A stretch of 56,046 bases of DNA from an uncultured Bacilli bacterium. GTDB lineage: Bacteria > Bacillota_I > Bacilli_A > RF39 > UBA660. Every line of letters starts with the position of its first letter. The stretch's first letter is position 1. This document shows positions 1 through 8,653 of this stretch, piece by piece. The notes beneath the pieces are model-generated. The model saw only the letters and a program-made list of their open reading frames with translations, was not told the origin of the DNA and did no database searches. The DNA lies in contig CALVYX010000097.1 of the NCBI GenBank assembly GCA_944372315.1, forward strand, positions 1-56,046, in the 5' to 3' direction. The position numbers and the translations under genes are program-made.

Positions 1-132
1 TGTTTAAGAACAGCTGGTGATAATCCTTGTAATTATAGATGGACTTACTTGTATGAAGATAGAGCAGGAAATACAAATACATTTTATGTAGATTTTACTG
101 TTGACTATCAAGGATTTAATACATGTAAATAA
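1..132 (+). CDS. C-terminal end of a surface protein (partial, Ig-like tail)
   Basis: Frame 1 is open from the window edge to a TAA at 130-132 and gives 43 residues. The segment contains DRAGNTNTFYV, a pattern common at the end of bacterial Ig-like repeats of secreted or wall-associated proteins, and three cysteines (residues 1, 10 and 42 of the fragment). No sorting signal or membrane anchor follows, so any anchor must lie upstream. The Ig-like call is inferred from this short motif alone; the rest of the protein is outside the window. The last four codons and the stop form the left arm of a long palindrome that probably terminates the transcript. Confidence 0.55.
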   Translation, partial: CLRTAGDNPCNYRWTYLYEDRAGNTNTFYVDFTVDYQGFNTCK

Positions 133-171
133 AAAGCATTTATTTTAAATAAATGCTTTTTATTTACATGT
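121..171. terminator. Perfect 51-nt palindromic terminator
   Basis: Positions 121-145 are exactly complementary to 147-171 around a single central base at 146. The inner stem holds GCATTTATT with an A-run on the left and a T-run on the right, so it can act as an intrinsic terminator in either direction. It overlaps the stop codon of the upstream gene. Confidence 0.8.
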
Positions 172-208
172 TTAACGTAAAGTTTTATTTAAAGTATATA
201 AAATTTGC

Positions 209-236
209 TTGACTATTTAACTAGGAATGTTATAGT
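209..236 (+). promoter_or_regulatory. Sigma-A promoter for the ftsB-like gene
   Basis: The -35 box TTGACT (209-214) is separated by 16 bp from the -10 box TATAGT (231-236). The start codon lies 25 bp further on. Confidence 0.6.
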
Positions 237-260
237 TAAATAGGATAGGTAGGTGATAAA

Positions 261-581
261 ATGGCAAGTAGCAAAAAAATAAAAAAGAAAGCTAAAAAAC
301 AAACTTTCAGAGTTATTGTTTTTGGAATCGCTTGTCTTTTTATCATTGGGGGTATTTTAACTACTATTACTAGAGTATGGATCAATATATATGACAAATA
401 TAAAGAAAAGCAAGAGTTAGAAAATAAAATATTAGCTTTGAAAGAAGAAGAGGAAGAGTTAACTGTTGATGTAGAGAGATTGCAAGATCCGGAATATATC
501 GCTAGATATCTAAGAGAAAAATATTTTTATTCTAAAAATGGAGAATATATTATAAGAATTCCAGAAGAGAGCGAAAAATGA
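261..581 (+). CDS. divIC: FtsB/DivIC-family septum formation initiator
   Basis: A 106-residue bitopic membrane protein of the cell-division machinery. Residues 1-15 are a Lys-rich cytoplasmic tail. Residues about 17-40 form one membrane segment (VIVFGIACLFIIGGILTTI). Residues about 44-75 form a charged coiled coil (YKEKQELENKILALKEEEEEL). A conserved-looking tail follows (DPEYIARYLREKYFYSKNGEYI), which is the hallmark of the FtsB/DivIC family. Known members join FtsL and FtsQ/DivIB to activate septal wall synthesis. The gene sits before tilS and ftsH, the same order as divIC in Bacillus. The start is chosen because AGGTGAT lies a few bases upstream. A short hairpin overlaps the stop codon. 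Confidence 0.85.
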   Translation: MASSKKIKKKAKKQTFRVIVFGIACLFIIGGILTTITRVWINIYDKYKEKQELENKILALKEEEEELTVDVERLQDPEYIARYLREKYFYSKNGEYIIRIPEESEK

Positions 582-592
582 TGCTCTTTTTT
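565..592 (+). terminator. Weak terminator overlapping the divIC stop codon
   Basis: Bases 565-572 pair with 583-590 (core AGAGC/GCTCT, 10-nt loop), followed by a T-rich stretch. The stop codon TGA (579-581) is in the loop. It is short and may let some transcription into tilS. Confidence 0.5.
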
Positions 593-614
593 ATTGATAT
601 GATAGAATAATATA

Positions 615-643
615 TTGCTAAAATTTATTATTTTAGTTAAAAT
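615..643 (+). promoter_or_regulatory. Candidate promoter for tilS-ftsH
   Basis: TTGCTA (615-620), 17 bp, TAAAAT (638-643). A start site near 650 would exclude the upstream ATG at 649 and favour the TTG start of tilS at 661. Confidence 0.45.
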
Positions 644-660
644 GTTAGATGGTGATCATA

Positions 661-1986
661 TTGGATAAAGTTTTTGATTATTTAATTAATGAAGTTTGTC
701 TTAAAGATAATGACATAATAGTGATTGGATGTTCTGGTGGACCTGATTCAATGGCTTTAATGTATATTTTACAAGAAATAAGAAAGAAGGTGGATTTGTC
801 ACTAATTTGTGCTCACGTTAATCATAATATTAGAAAAGAGAGTAAACAAGAAGAACAATTTTTAAAAGAATATTGTGAACAAAATAATATCATATTCGAA
901 GCAATGACTATTGAAAAATATGGGGATGATAACTTCCACAATGAGGCTAGAAAAATAAGATATCAATTTTTTGAAGAGCTTGTAAATAAATATCAAGCTA
1001 ATTATTTAATGACAGCTCATCATGGGGATGATTTAATTGAAACTATATTAATGAGAATAGTAAGAGGATCTACTTTAAAGGGATATTCTGGATTTGAAAA
1101 AAAGATAGATAAAGAAAATTACTCTCTAGTAAGGCCACTTGTTTTTGTTACTAAAGATAATCTTTTAACTTTTGATAAGGAAAATAATATTCCTTTTGTT
1201 CTTGACAGTTCTAATTTTAAAGGTAAATATACAAGAAATAGATACCGAATGGAAGTGTTACCTTTCTTAAAAAAAGAAGATCCTATGGTTCATGAAAAGT
1301 TCATAAAATTTAGTGATACTTTAATAGAATACAATAATTATATTAATAAAGAATTGAAAAGAAAAATAAGTAATATTTATCATGATGATGTTATAGATAT
1401 AGATAAATTTTTATCTGAAGATTATTTAATTCAGAAAAAAATTATATTTTATATTTTTGAAAGCAAATATACTGATGATTTAAACCAAATCAATATGACT
1501 CATGTTTCAAATATTATTAAATTGATGCAGTCCAAAAGACCTAACGGTATAGTTAATCTACCAGGAAACTATAAAGCAATAAAAGAATATAATTTATTAA
1601 AAATTATTCAAGATGTCAAATATATGAATGATTATGAAATAGAAATTATTGAATATGTCGATTTACCTAATAATCACTATATTAAGGTAGTAGAAGAAGA
1701 AGATAAAAATGATAATAATATTTGTCGATTATCATCACAAGAAATTAGTTTACCATTATATGTTAGAACAAGACATTTAGGTGATAGAATGAAATTGAAG
1801 AAAATAAATGGTACAAAGAAATTAAAAGATATATTTATTGATGCTAAAATTTCAAAATCTTTAAGAGATGATTGGCCTGTTGTAGTAGATAGTAAAGGAA
1901 ATATTCTTTGGATACCAGGAATTAAAAAGTCTAAATTTTCTAAGCAAAAAAATGAAACATATGATATAATATTAAGATATAATTAA
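661..1986 (+). CDS. tilS: tRNA(Ile)-lysidine synthase TilS
   Basis: The enzyme uses ATP and lysine to convert the wobble cytidine of the CAU anticodon of a minor tRNA-Ile into lysidine, so that it reads AUA. The PP-loop ATP pyrophosphatase motif SGGPDSM is near residue 28. The family signature HGDDLIET follows in the N-terminal half, and a TilS C-terminal domain ([11 protein letters not shown] and after) ends the protein. The length (441 residues) is normal. The first ATG of the frame is at 649, but GGTGAT at 651-656, the usual ribosome site in this genome, sits four bases before TTG 661, so TTG is preferred. The AUA-rich coding of this AT-rich genome makes the enzyme essential here. It lies 13 bp before ftsH, as in Firmicutes, but the hpt gene usually between them is missing. 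Confidence 0.93.
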   Translation: MDKVFDYLINEVCLKDNDIIVIGCSGGPDSMALMYILQEIRKKVDLSLICAHVNHNIRKESKQEEQFLKEYCEQNNIIFEAMTIEKYGDDNFHNEARKIRYQFFEELVNKYQANYLMTAHHGDDLIETILMRIVRGSTLKGYSGFEKKIDKENYSLVRPLVFVTKDNLLTFDKENNIPFVLDSSNFKGKYTRNRYRMEVLPFLKKEDPMVHEKFIKFSDTLIEYNNYINKELKRKISNIYHDDVIDIDKFLSEDYLIQKKIIFYIFESKYTDDLNQINMTHVSNIIKLMQSKRPNGIVNLPGNYKAIKEYNLLKIIQDVKYMNDYEIEIIEYVDLPNNHYIKVVEEEDKNDNNICRLSSQEISLPLYVRTRHLGDRMKLKKINGTKKLKDIFIDAKISKSLRDDWPVVVDSKGNILWIPGIKKSKFSKQKNETYDIILRYN

Positions 1987-1999
1987 CAAGGAGGATTTT

Positions 2000-3958
2000 A
2001 TGAATAAAAAGAACATAAAAAGAGGATTATTACCGTATGTATTTTTAATATTAATAATATTAGTTGTTTTCTATATTTTTAATGTTGTTAATGTTAAAGT
2101 AAATACTTTTACATACGATCAATTTATTAATGAATTAAATAAAGAAAGTATTACAGAATTAAAAATAGTTCCTAGAGAAAGAGCTAAGATATATGAAATT
2201 ACTGGTAAGATAAAAGGATATGACGAAAATGAAACATTCTTTGTTAAAGCTCCTTTATCGGATGAGGTAATTAAAAAGATTATGGCTGATGATGAAGAAT
2301 TAGGATTTAAAGTAGAAGCAGCTGCTGATCCAGAATCTAGTTCCTTCTTACTTATTTTAATAAATGTATTACCAATGGTAATTTTAATTGTTGGTGCCTT
2401 CTGGTTGTTTTCAAAACAAATGGGAAGCGCTGGTAAATCAATGGATTTTGGTAAGAGTAAAGCTAGATTGAATGATGAAAAGAACAAAGTAACTTTTAAA
2501 GATGTTGCTGGATTAAAAGAAGAAAAAGAAGAAGTTAGAGAATTAATCGACTTTTTGAAAAATCCTAAACGTTTTCAAAAATTAGGTGCTAGAATTCCAA
2601 AAGGGGTTTTATTAGTAGGGCCACCAGGAACAGGTAAAACATTATTAGCTAAAGCTGTAGCTGGAGAAGCCAATGTTCCATTTTATTATATAAGTGGATC
2701 TGATTTTGTAGAATTGTTTGTAGGTGTCGGAGCATCACGTGTAAGAGATATGTTTAAGCAAGCAAAACATAACGCGCCATGTTTAATATTTATTGACGAA
2801 ATTGATGCTGTTGGTCGCCAAAGAGGAACAGGACTTGGTGGAGGACATGACGAACGCGAACAAACATTAAACCAATTGTTAACAGAAATGGACGGATTTG
2901 GTGCAAATGAAGGGATTATTATTATTGCTGCAACTAACCGTGCTGATGTATTAGATCCTGCGCTTCTTAGACCGGGTCGTTTTGATAGACAAGTAACAGT
3001 AAATTTACCGGATATTAAAGGTAGAGAAGAAATATTGCAAGTTCATGCAAGAAACAAGATATTAGCACCTACTGTAACACTACATAATTTAGCAAAAAGA
3101 ACACCAGGATTTAGTGGTGCAGATCTAGAGAACTTATTAAATGAAGCAGCATTACTTGCAGTTAGAAGAAATAAAGATATGATTACTATGAGTGAAATAG
3201 ATGAAGCTACTGATCGTGTTTTAATGGGACCTGCTAAAGTAAGTAAAAAATATACGGATGCTGAAAAGAAAATGGTTGCATATCATGAAGCAGGGCATGT
3301 TGTATTAGGATTAAAATTAGATGATGCAAACGATGTTCAAAAAGTAACAATAATTCCTAGAAGTTATGCCGGTGGATATGCGATGATGATTCCAAAAGAA
3401 GAAAAATACACCTCTACTAAAAAGGAATTGCTTGAGAGAATTACTGGTTTATTAGGAGGTCGTGTATCAGAAGAACTTAATTTTGGTGAAATTACAACTG
3501 GTGCTCATAATGACTTTGAAAAAGCTACTAAAATTGCAAGAAGCATGGTAACTGAATATGGTATGAGTGATTTAGGACCAGTGCAATTGGAACAACAAGA
3601 AGGCGGAGTATTTTTAGGAAGAGATTATAATAAAAGTCGTAATTTCTCTAATGAAGTAGCACATGAAATTGATTTGGAAATGCGTAAGATTATTGATGAA
3701 TGCTATCAAAAAGCGAAAGAAATTTTGAAAGAAAATGAAGACTTAGTAAAACTTATTGCTGAAGCTTTATTAGAATATGAGACATTGACACAAGAACAAA
3801 TCGAATACTTAGTTGAACATAAAGAAATGCCAAAAGAAGAGATAGATTATGAAACATATAGTATGACTGAACTTAGAATGATAGCTAAAGAAAAAGGAAT
3901 CAAAGGTTATACAAAAATGACAAAAGAAGAAATTATAGAGGAACTTAAGAAACTTTAA
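2000..3958 (+). CDS. ftsH: Membrane ATP-dependent zinc metalloprotease FtsH
   Basis: A hexameric membrane protease that degrades membrane and short-lived cytosolic proteins. Two membrane segments (about residues 11-29 and 115-137) flank a small extracytoplasmic domain. The AAA+ module follows, with Walker A GPPGTGKT, Walker B LIFIDEID and the arginine-finger region [21 protein letters not shown]. The M41 peptidase domain carries the zinc site HEAGH and the third ligand region. All catalytic motifs are intact. The C-terminus is unusual: about 31 residues (622-652) match the Rho N-terminal/SAP-like helical pattern ([20 protein letters not shown]), which ordinary FtsH lacks. AAGGAGG upstream gives a strong ribosome site. 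Its own terminator overlaps the stop codon. Confidence 0.97.
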   Translation: MNKKNIKRGLLPYVFLILIILVVFYIFNVVNVKVNTFTYDQFINELNKESITELKIVPRERAKIYEITGKIKGYDENETFFVKAPLSDEVIKKIMADDEELGFKVEAAADPESSSFLLILINVLPMVILIVGAFWLFSKQMGSAGKSMDFGKSKARLNDEKNKVTFKDVAGLKEEKEEVRELIDFLKNPKRFQKLGARIPKGVLLVGPPGTGKTLLAKAVAGEANVPFYYISGSDFVELFVGVGASRVRDMFKQAKHNAPCLIFIDEIDAVGRQRGTGLGGGHDEREQTLNQLLTEMDGFGANEGIIIIAATNRADVLDPALLRPGRFDRQVTVNLPDIKGREEILQVHARNKILAPTVTLHNLAKRTPGFSGADLENLLNEAALLAVRRNKDMITMSEIDEATDRVLMGPAKVSKKYTDAEKKMVAYHEAGHVVLGLKLDDANDVQKVTIIPRSYAGGYAMMIPKEEKYTSTKKELLERITGLLGGRVSEELNFGEITTGAHNDFEKATKIARSMVTEYGMSDLGPVQLEQQEGGVFLGRDYNKSRNFSNEVAHEIDLEMRKIIDECYQKAKEILKENEDLVKLIAEALLEYETLTQEQIEYLVEHKEMPKEEIDYETYSMTELRMIAKEKGIKGYTKMTKEEIIEELKKL

Positions 3959-3966
3959 GTTCTTTT
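3941..3966 (+). terminator. Terminator after ftsH
   Basis: GAACTTA (3941-3947) pairs with TAAGTTC (3956-3962) and is followed by TTTTATTTT. The ftsH stop codon (3956-3958) is in the right arm. Confidence 0.7.
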
Positions 3967-3972
3967 ATTTTG

Positions 3973-4001
3973 TTGTATTATATTATTATCAATGTTATAA
4001 T
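3973..4001 (+). promoter_or_regulatory. Extended -10 promoter for dus-RDD-lysS
   Basis: TTGTAT (3973-3978), 17 bp, TATAAT (3996-4001) preceded by TGT, which is the extended -10 form. Confidence 0.7.
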
Positions 4002-4018
4002 CATTAGCAGGTGATTTT

Positions 4019-5002
4019 ATGTGGAAAATAGGTAATGTATGCATAGAAAACCAAGTAGTACTTGCACCTATGGCAGGAATTTGTAATTCTAGTTTTAGGC
4101 GTATTGCCAAAGAAATGGGAGCAGGATTGATTTATGCAGAAATGGTTAGTGATAAAGCAATTTTTTATAATAATCAAAAAACAATAGATATGCTGAAAAT
4201 GACAGAAGAAGAAAGACCTATTGTACAACAAATCTTTGGTAGTGATAAGGAATCGTTTGTAATAGCAGCGAAATATATATATGAAAATATGCACCCAGAT
4301 ATTATAGATATCAATATGGGGTGTCCTGTTCCAAAAGTAGCTGTAAGAGCACAAGCAGGTTCAGCTTTATTAAAAAATCCTGAAAAAATAAAAGAAATAG
4401 TGAAAGCTGTAGTAGAGTCAGTACCTATTCCAGTTACTGTTAAAATAAGAAGTGGATGGGATTTTGATCATATTAATGCTGTCGAAGTAGCTAAAATATG
4501 TGAGGAAGCAGGAGCTTGTGCTATTTGTGTTCATCCTAGAACTAGAAGTCAAGGGTATTCTGGAAAAGCAGACTGGAACGTAATCAAAGAAGTAAAAGAA
4601 AATGTAACAATTCCGGTGATAGGAAACGGGGATATAAGAGATATTTATGATGCTAAAAGAATGTTAGAAGAGACTAAATGTGATGCTATAATGATAGGTA
4701 GAGCAATGCTTGGGAATCCTTGGTTAATTAGAGATATATGTAACTATTTGAAAAATGGAACAATACCTAGTGAAGTATCTCCTATAGAGAAAATAGATAT
4801 GTGTTTAAAACATTTAAAATATTTGCAAGAAATAAAAGATGAAAAAGTAGCAGTATTAGAAATTAGAAATCATATTGCTTGGTATTTTAAAGGATTAAAA
4901 GGATCAAATGAAATAAAAAATAAAGTATATCTAACTACGAGGATTAATGATATAATTAATATATTAAATGAATATAGGAGCTACATGGAGGAAAATAAAT
5001 GA
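4019..5002 (+). CDS. dus: tRNA-dihydrouridine synthase (DusB/NifR3 family)
   Basis: A 327-residue FMN enzyme that reduces uridines in tRNA to dihydrouridine using NADPH. The N-terminal TIM barrel begins with LAPMAGICNSSFR, the family's flavin-binding opening. The motif INMGCPVPKV follows; its Cys is the proposed catalytic acid. KIRSGWD, the HPRTRSQGYSGKADW loop and the phosphate-binding GNGDI and MIGRAMLGNPW motifs come after. The C-terminal helical domain binds tRNA. The start is ATG 4019 with AGGTGAT upstream. It overlaps the next gene by four bases (ATGA), so the two are translationally coupled. A dus gene near lysS is the usual Firmicutes arrangement. Confidence 0.93.
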   Translation: MWKIGNVCIENQVVLAPMAGICNSSFRRIAKEMGAGLIYAEMVSDKAIFYNNQKTIDMLKMTEEERPIVQQIFGSDKESFVIAAKYIYENMHPDIIDINMGCPVPKVAVRAQAGSALLKNPEKIKEIVKAVVESVPIPVTVKIRSGWDFDHINAVEVAKICEEAGACAICVHPRTRSQGYSGKADWNVIKEVKENVTIPVIGNGDIRDIYDAKRMLEETKCDAIMIGRAMLGNPWLIRDICNYLKNGTIPSEVSPIEKIDMCLKHLKYLQEIKDEKVAVLEIRNHIAWYFKGLKGSNEIKNKVYLTTRINDIINILNEYRSYMEENK

Positions 5003-5580
5003 AAAAAGTATTTTTTAAAAGAATTTTAGCTTATTTAATTGATTGTACTATATTATTTTTTGCTATGGTATTAGTTAATCTCTTTGTTCCAGTTTTTGGT
5101 GATATAGAAGAATTAAATGCAAGATTAACTACATCTATGGATAATTATACGTCTGGCGAAATAACAATGGATGAGTTTGCTGAGGAAAGTAATGATATTA
5201 GTTATGACTTAATGAAGGCAACTTATATTTCATCAATTGCAGGAATTGTTGTATATATACTTTACTTTGTTGTATTTCAAGCATATAATAATGGTCAAAC
5301 CCTTGGAAAGAAATGGTTAAAATTACAAGTAGTAAAAACGGATAATAATAATGTCGACATCAATTCACTATTACGTCGTTCTTTATTTCCATATGGGATC
5401 TTGATAAACTTTATTTTAGTAATTCTTTTATTATTTACTAGTAAAAGTGTTTATTTAAATATTAATACTATACTAAGTAATATTCAAATAATAATTATAT
5501 TTATTACGTTAATAATGATGTTTATAAAAGAACGAGGAATACACGATTATTTAGCTAATACTAAAGTAATAGAAGCATAG
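4999..5580 (+). CDS. RDD-family membrane protein
   Basis: A 193-residue integral membrane protein. FFKRILAYLIDCTILFFAMVL at the N-terminus carries the Arg...Asp pattern that names the RDD family. GQTLGKKWLKLQVV in the middle is the second family block. Four or five hydrophobic segments are visible (about residues 8-30, 75-95, 130-150 and 157-175). Between the first two lies a soluble, acidic stretch rich in Asp and Glu. The molecular function of this family is not settled; a few members are linked to ion transport. It overlaps dus by four bases and is followed 14 bp later by lysS, so it is the middle gene of that operon. Confidence 0.82.
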   Translation: MKKVFFKRILAYLIDCTILFFAMVLVNLFVPVFGDIEELNARLTTSMDNYTSGEITMDEFAEESNDISYDLMKATYISSIAGIVVYILYFVVFQAYNNGQTLGKKWLKLQVVKTDNNNVDINSLLRRSLFPYGILINFILVILLLFTSKSVYLNINTILSNIQIIIIFITLIMMFIKERGIHDYLANTKVIEA

Positions 5581-5594
5581 AAGGAGGAATTTTA

Positions 5595-7067
5595 ATGAGA
5601 GAGTTTTCAGAACAAGAAATAGTAAGAAGAGAAAAGGTAGAAGAAATAAGAAAAGCATGTAATCCTTATCCAGAAAGATATGAAGTTACACATAGCTTAA
5701 AAGAAGCAAGCTCTTTACCTGATGAAACTAATGGAGTAAGAGTGGCTGGAAGAATTGTTTTCATGAGAAAAATGGGAAAATTGAGTTTTATTAAGTTGAG
5801 AGATATTGAGAGTGATTTACAACTTTCTATTAAGATAGATTTAGTTGGAGAAGATAAATATAACTTTTTTAAGGACAATATCGATGTAGGAGATTTTATT
5901 GGAGCTGAAGGGGAAATGTTTACAACTCATACGGGGGAAAAGACTTTACGTGTTTCCAACTTTGAATTTTTAGGTAAAGCATTAAAACCACTTCCAGAAA
6001 AATTTCATGGACTAACTGATCCTGAATTATGTTATCGTAATCGTTATGTTGATTTGATAATGAACGAAGATACTCGTAAAAGATTTTTGATAAGGATCAA
6101 TTTTATTAAGGAATTACGCAGATATTTAGATGATTTAGGATACTATGAAATTGAGACACCTATTTTAAATAACAAACCAAGTGGAGCAGTGGCTCGTCCC
6201 TTTATATCTCATCATAATGCCCTAGATTTAGATGTGTATTTAAGAATTGCACCTGAAACGTATATGAAAAGAGCCGTTGTAGCAGGATTTCCAAAAGTAT
6301 ATGAAATAGCAAGATGTTTTAGAAATGAAGGGATGGATGCTACTCATTTGCAGGATTTTACTATGATCGAATGTTATCAAGCTTATTATAACTATAAAGA
6401 TAATATGAAACTTATTCAAAATATGTTGCAAACAATTATTAAAAAATTGTATGGTACATTAATTCTTCCTATTGGTGATAAAGAAATAGATTTATCAGGA
6501 GATTGGCCTTCTGTATCATTTAGAGAATTAATTATAAAGTATGCTAATATTGATATCAATGAATATAATACAAAAGAAAAATTGTTACAAAAAATAATTG
6601 ATGAAAAAATTGAACTTGAAAGCGAAACACCAATTGAAAACTTGGGATTTGGAAATTTAGTTGATTATTTATATAAGAAAGTAGCACGTCCTCATATGAG
6701 TGGGCCTGTATATTTAACTGAACATCCAATTAGCCTATCACCATTAGCAAGGGCAAATGATGATCGACCAAGTATTACAGATCGTTTCCAATTGGTAATT
6801 AATGGAGCAGAAATAGTTAATGGCTTTTCAGAATTAGTTGATCCAATGGAACAAGAGAAAAGACTTCTTGAACAAGCTAACTTAAAAGCTAACGGTGATG
6901 AAGAAGCAATGGATATGGATTATGACTATATTGGAGCTATGGAATATGGTATGCCTCCTATCTCTGGATGGGGAATGGGAATTGATCGTTTAATCCAACT
7001 ACTTACTAATAGCGAAAATATTAAAGATGTAGTAATGTTTCCGTTAATGAGACCACTAGATAAATAA
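5595..7067 (+). CDS. lysS: Lysyl-tRNA synthetase, class II
   Basis: Charges tRNA-Lys with lysine. The 490 residues hold an N-terminal OB-fold anticodon-binding domain (about 55-150, VRVAGRIVFMRKMGKLSFIKLRD). The class II catalytic core follows, with motif 2 (RCFRNEGMDATHLQDFTMIE) and motif 3 (GWGMGIDRLIQLL). Two details differ from the common bacterial form: Cys replaces the usual Leu after the motif 2 Glu (MIECY), and Trp sits in the Gly-rich loop of motif 3. Both are compatible with activity. The ribosome site is AAGGAGG. There is no T-box leader: lysS is the third gene of the dus operon with only 14 bp before it. A strong terminator follows. Confidence 0.96.
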   Translation: MREFSEQEIVRREKVEEIRKACNPYPERYEVTHSLKEASSLPDETNGVRVAGRIVFMRKMGKLSFIKLRDIESDLQLSIKIDLVGEDKYNFFKDNIDVGDFIGAEGEMFTTHTGEKTLRVSNFEFLGKALKPLPEKFHGLTDPELCYRNRYVDLIMNEDTRKRFLIRINFIKELRRYLDDLGYYEIETPILNNKPSGAVARPFISHHNALDLDVYLRIAPETYMKRAVVAGFPKVYEIARCFRNEGMDATHLQDFTMIECYQAYYNYKDNMKLIQNMLQTIIKKLYGTLILPIGDKEIDLSGDWPSVSFRELIIKYANIDINEYNTKEKLLQKIIDEKIELESETPIENLGFGNLVDYLYKKVARPHMSGPVYLTEHPISLSPLARANDDRPSITDRFQLVINGAEIVNGFSELVDPMEQEKRLLEQANLKANGDEEAMDMDYDYIGAMEYGMPPISGWGMGIDRLIQLLTNSENIKDVVMFPLMRPLDK

Positions 7068-7089
7068 AAGCAGAAAAACTGCTTTTTTT
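7066..7089 (+). terminator. Terminator after lysS
   Basis: AAAAGCAG (7066-7073), loop AAAAA, CTGCTTTT (7079-7086), then more T. The stem begins in the stop codon. Confidence 0.9.
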
Positions 7090-7123
7090 CTTGATAAAAA
7101 AGCATGAAATTTATCATAAAAAC

Positions 7124-7151
7124 TTGTTTTTGTATTAAAATATTGTATAAT
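7124..7151 (+). promoter_or_regulatory. Promoter for the permease gene
   Basis: TTGTTT (7124-7129), 16 bp, TATAAT (7146-7151). GGGAGGG just before the ATG is a strong ribosome site. Confidence 0.6.
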
Positions 7152-7170
7152 TAAAAATGGGAGGGTTAAA

Positions 7171-8574
7171 ATGAAGAAACATAGTTTATTCAAAGTGATT
7201 GCAATCACAATCATAGTAGCAGTTTTATTGACTTGGATTTTTCCTATAACATACTTTGGATATAGTTTAACGGAAGAAGCTCGTAGTCAAGTTGGACTTT
7301 TTGAATTATTCTCAATGGGTCCAGTTGTGTTCTATTATTTTGGAAGTATTATTTTCTATGTACTTGCCATAGGAGGGTTCTATGGAGTTTTATATCATAT
7401 TGATGGATATAGAAATTTACTTGATAAAATAGTAGAAAAATTTAAAGGAAAAGAAAATATTTTCTTAATAGTTGTTATGGCATTATTTGCAATTATTGCA
7501 TCTATGGCTGGTATAACTACAGGATTATTATTCTTATTCCCATTAATTATTTCTATTATATTACTGATGGGATATAATAAACAGACAGCTGCTTTAGTTA
7601 CCATTGGTTCAGTTGCAGTTGGTTTAATTGGTACAACAGTATCAGCAACCAATATCAATGCTATTGTAGGAATATTAGGATTAGATTTTAGTTCTGAGTT
7701 ATTAACTAAAGCAATTATTTTGGTAATAGGATTAGTGTTATTAATTTTTAATACTTTGTCTTATGCTAAAAAACATAAAAATATTAAAGAAGAAAAGAAC
7801 GATGATGAATTAGAGTTACCTACTTCTAAAGATTCTAAGAAAAGAAGTTGGCCAATAGTTGTAATTATTGATTTAATCTTGGTAATTATGATTTTAGCTT
7901 CCATATCTTGGGATACAGTATTAGGTGTAAATTTATTCAATGATATTCATGAATCTGTAATGAACTTTAAAGCAGGAGATTTTGCTATTTTTGCTAAGCT
8001 TCTTGGTGAAAATAATACAGTTGCGTTTGGAAAATGGACTTTAATTGAATATACACTGTTAGTAACTTTAGGTGCAGGAATTATTTCTTTACTATATAAG
8101 AAGAGTTTAAATAAATTTATTAAGGCTTTCTATGAAGGAATGAAAAAAGCATTTAAACCAGCTTTATTAATTTTCTTTGCATATATAGTATTAGTGATTA
8201 CTGCTACACATCCAGTATTATTAGCAATATTTAAACCATTATTAACTGCTACAAGTGGATTTAATGTATTTACAATGAGTATTGTTGCATTTATAAGTAG
8301 TATCTTTAATATTGAAACTTATTATACAGCATCAGGAGTTTTACCATACGTAACTTCAATCATTAGTGATACATCAACTTATCCATTAATCGCCATCGTA
8401 TGGCAATCTATGTATGGATTGGCTACTTTAGTAGCGCCTACTAGTTTAGTATTGATTGCAACTTTATCTTATTTAAATATTTCTTTTTGGCAATGGCTAA
8501 AAGCTTCATGGAAAATAATTTTAGAAATTTTAGTTGCATTATTACTAATCTTTACAATATTAATTTTAATATAA
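7171..8574 (+). CDS. Multi-pass permease (YfcC/DcuC-like, ion transporter superfamily)
   Basis: A 467-residue integral membrane protein with about 11-12 hydrophobic segments in two halves. A charged cytoplasmic loop joins them (about residues 204-225, KKHKNIKEEKNDDELELP). The first half opens with a helix ending in WIFPITYF. It then has GGFYGVLYHIDGYRNLLDKIVEKF and a small-residue motif GSVAVGLIGTTVSATN, a layout like the YfcC and C4-dicarboxylate carrier families of secondary transporters. The substrate cannot be read from the sequence. It is a single-gene unit with its own promoter and a UUCG-loop terminator. Assignment to YfcC rather than a neighbouring family is from memory of the pattern. 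Confidence 0.6.
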   Translation: MKKHSLFKVIAITIIVAVLLTWIFPITYFGYSLTEEARSQVGLFELFSMGPVVFYYFGSIIFYVLAIGGFYGVLYHIDGYRNLLDKIVEKFKGKENIFLIVVMALFAIIASMAGITTGLLFLFPLIISIILLMGYNKQTAALVTIGSVAVGLIGTTVSATNINAIVGILGLDFSSELLTKAIILVIGLVLLIFNTLSYAKKHKNIKEEKNDDELELPTSKDSKKRSWPIVVIIDLILVIMILASISWDTVLGVNLFNDIHESVMNFKAGDFAIFAKLLGENNTVAFGKWTLIEYTLLVTLGAGIISLLYKKSLNKFIKAFYEGMKKAFKPALLIFFAYIVLVITATHPVLLAIFKPLLTATSGFNVFTMSIVAFISSIFNIETYYTASGVLPYVTSIISDTSTYPLIAIVWQSMYGLATLVAPTSLVLIATLSYLNISFWQWLKASWKIILEILVALLLIFTILILI

Positions 8575-8597
8575 AAAGAACTTCGGTTCTTTTTTTG
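8573..8597 (+). terminator. UUCG tetraloop terminator after the permease
   Basis: AAAAAGAAC (8573-8581), loop TTCG (8582-8585), GTTCTTTTT (8586-8594) and a T-run. The permease stop codon TAA is at 8572-8574. Confidence 0.93.
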
Positions 8598-8605
8598 TTT
8601 ATCTT

Positions 8606-8635
8606 TTGAAAAAAAAGACATAATAAACATAGAAT
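8606..8635 (+). promoter_or_regulatory. Candidate clpC promoter
   Basis: TTGAAA (8606-8611), 18 bp, TAGAAT (8630-8635). The predicted start site falls at the ribosome site, so the leader would be very short. No CtsR-like heptad repeat or CIRCE element is visible. Confidence 0.4.
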
Positions 8636-8653
8636 AGTATGAAAGGTGATTAT

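Noticed and set aside
2119..2487. Open frame of 122 codons antisense to ftsH
   Set aside because: It has no start signal and lies opposite a conserved gene; several similar antisense frames (4004-4354, 13081-13389, 39263-39526) are also shadows of coding bias.
5503..5594. T-box leader for lysS
   Set aside because: The space before lysS is 14 bp inside an operon, with no specifier loop or T-box sequence.
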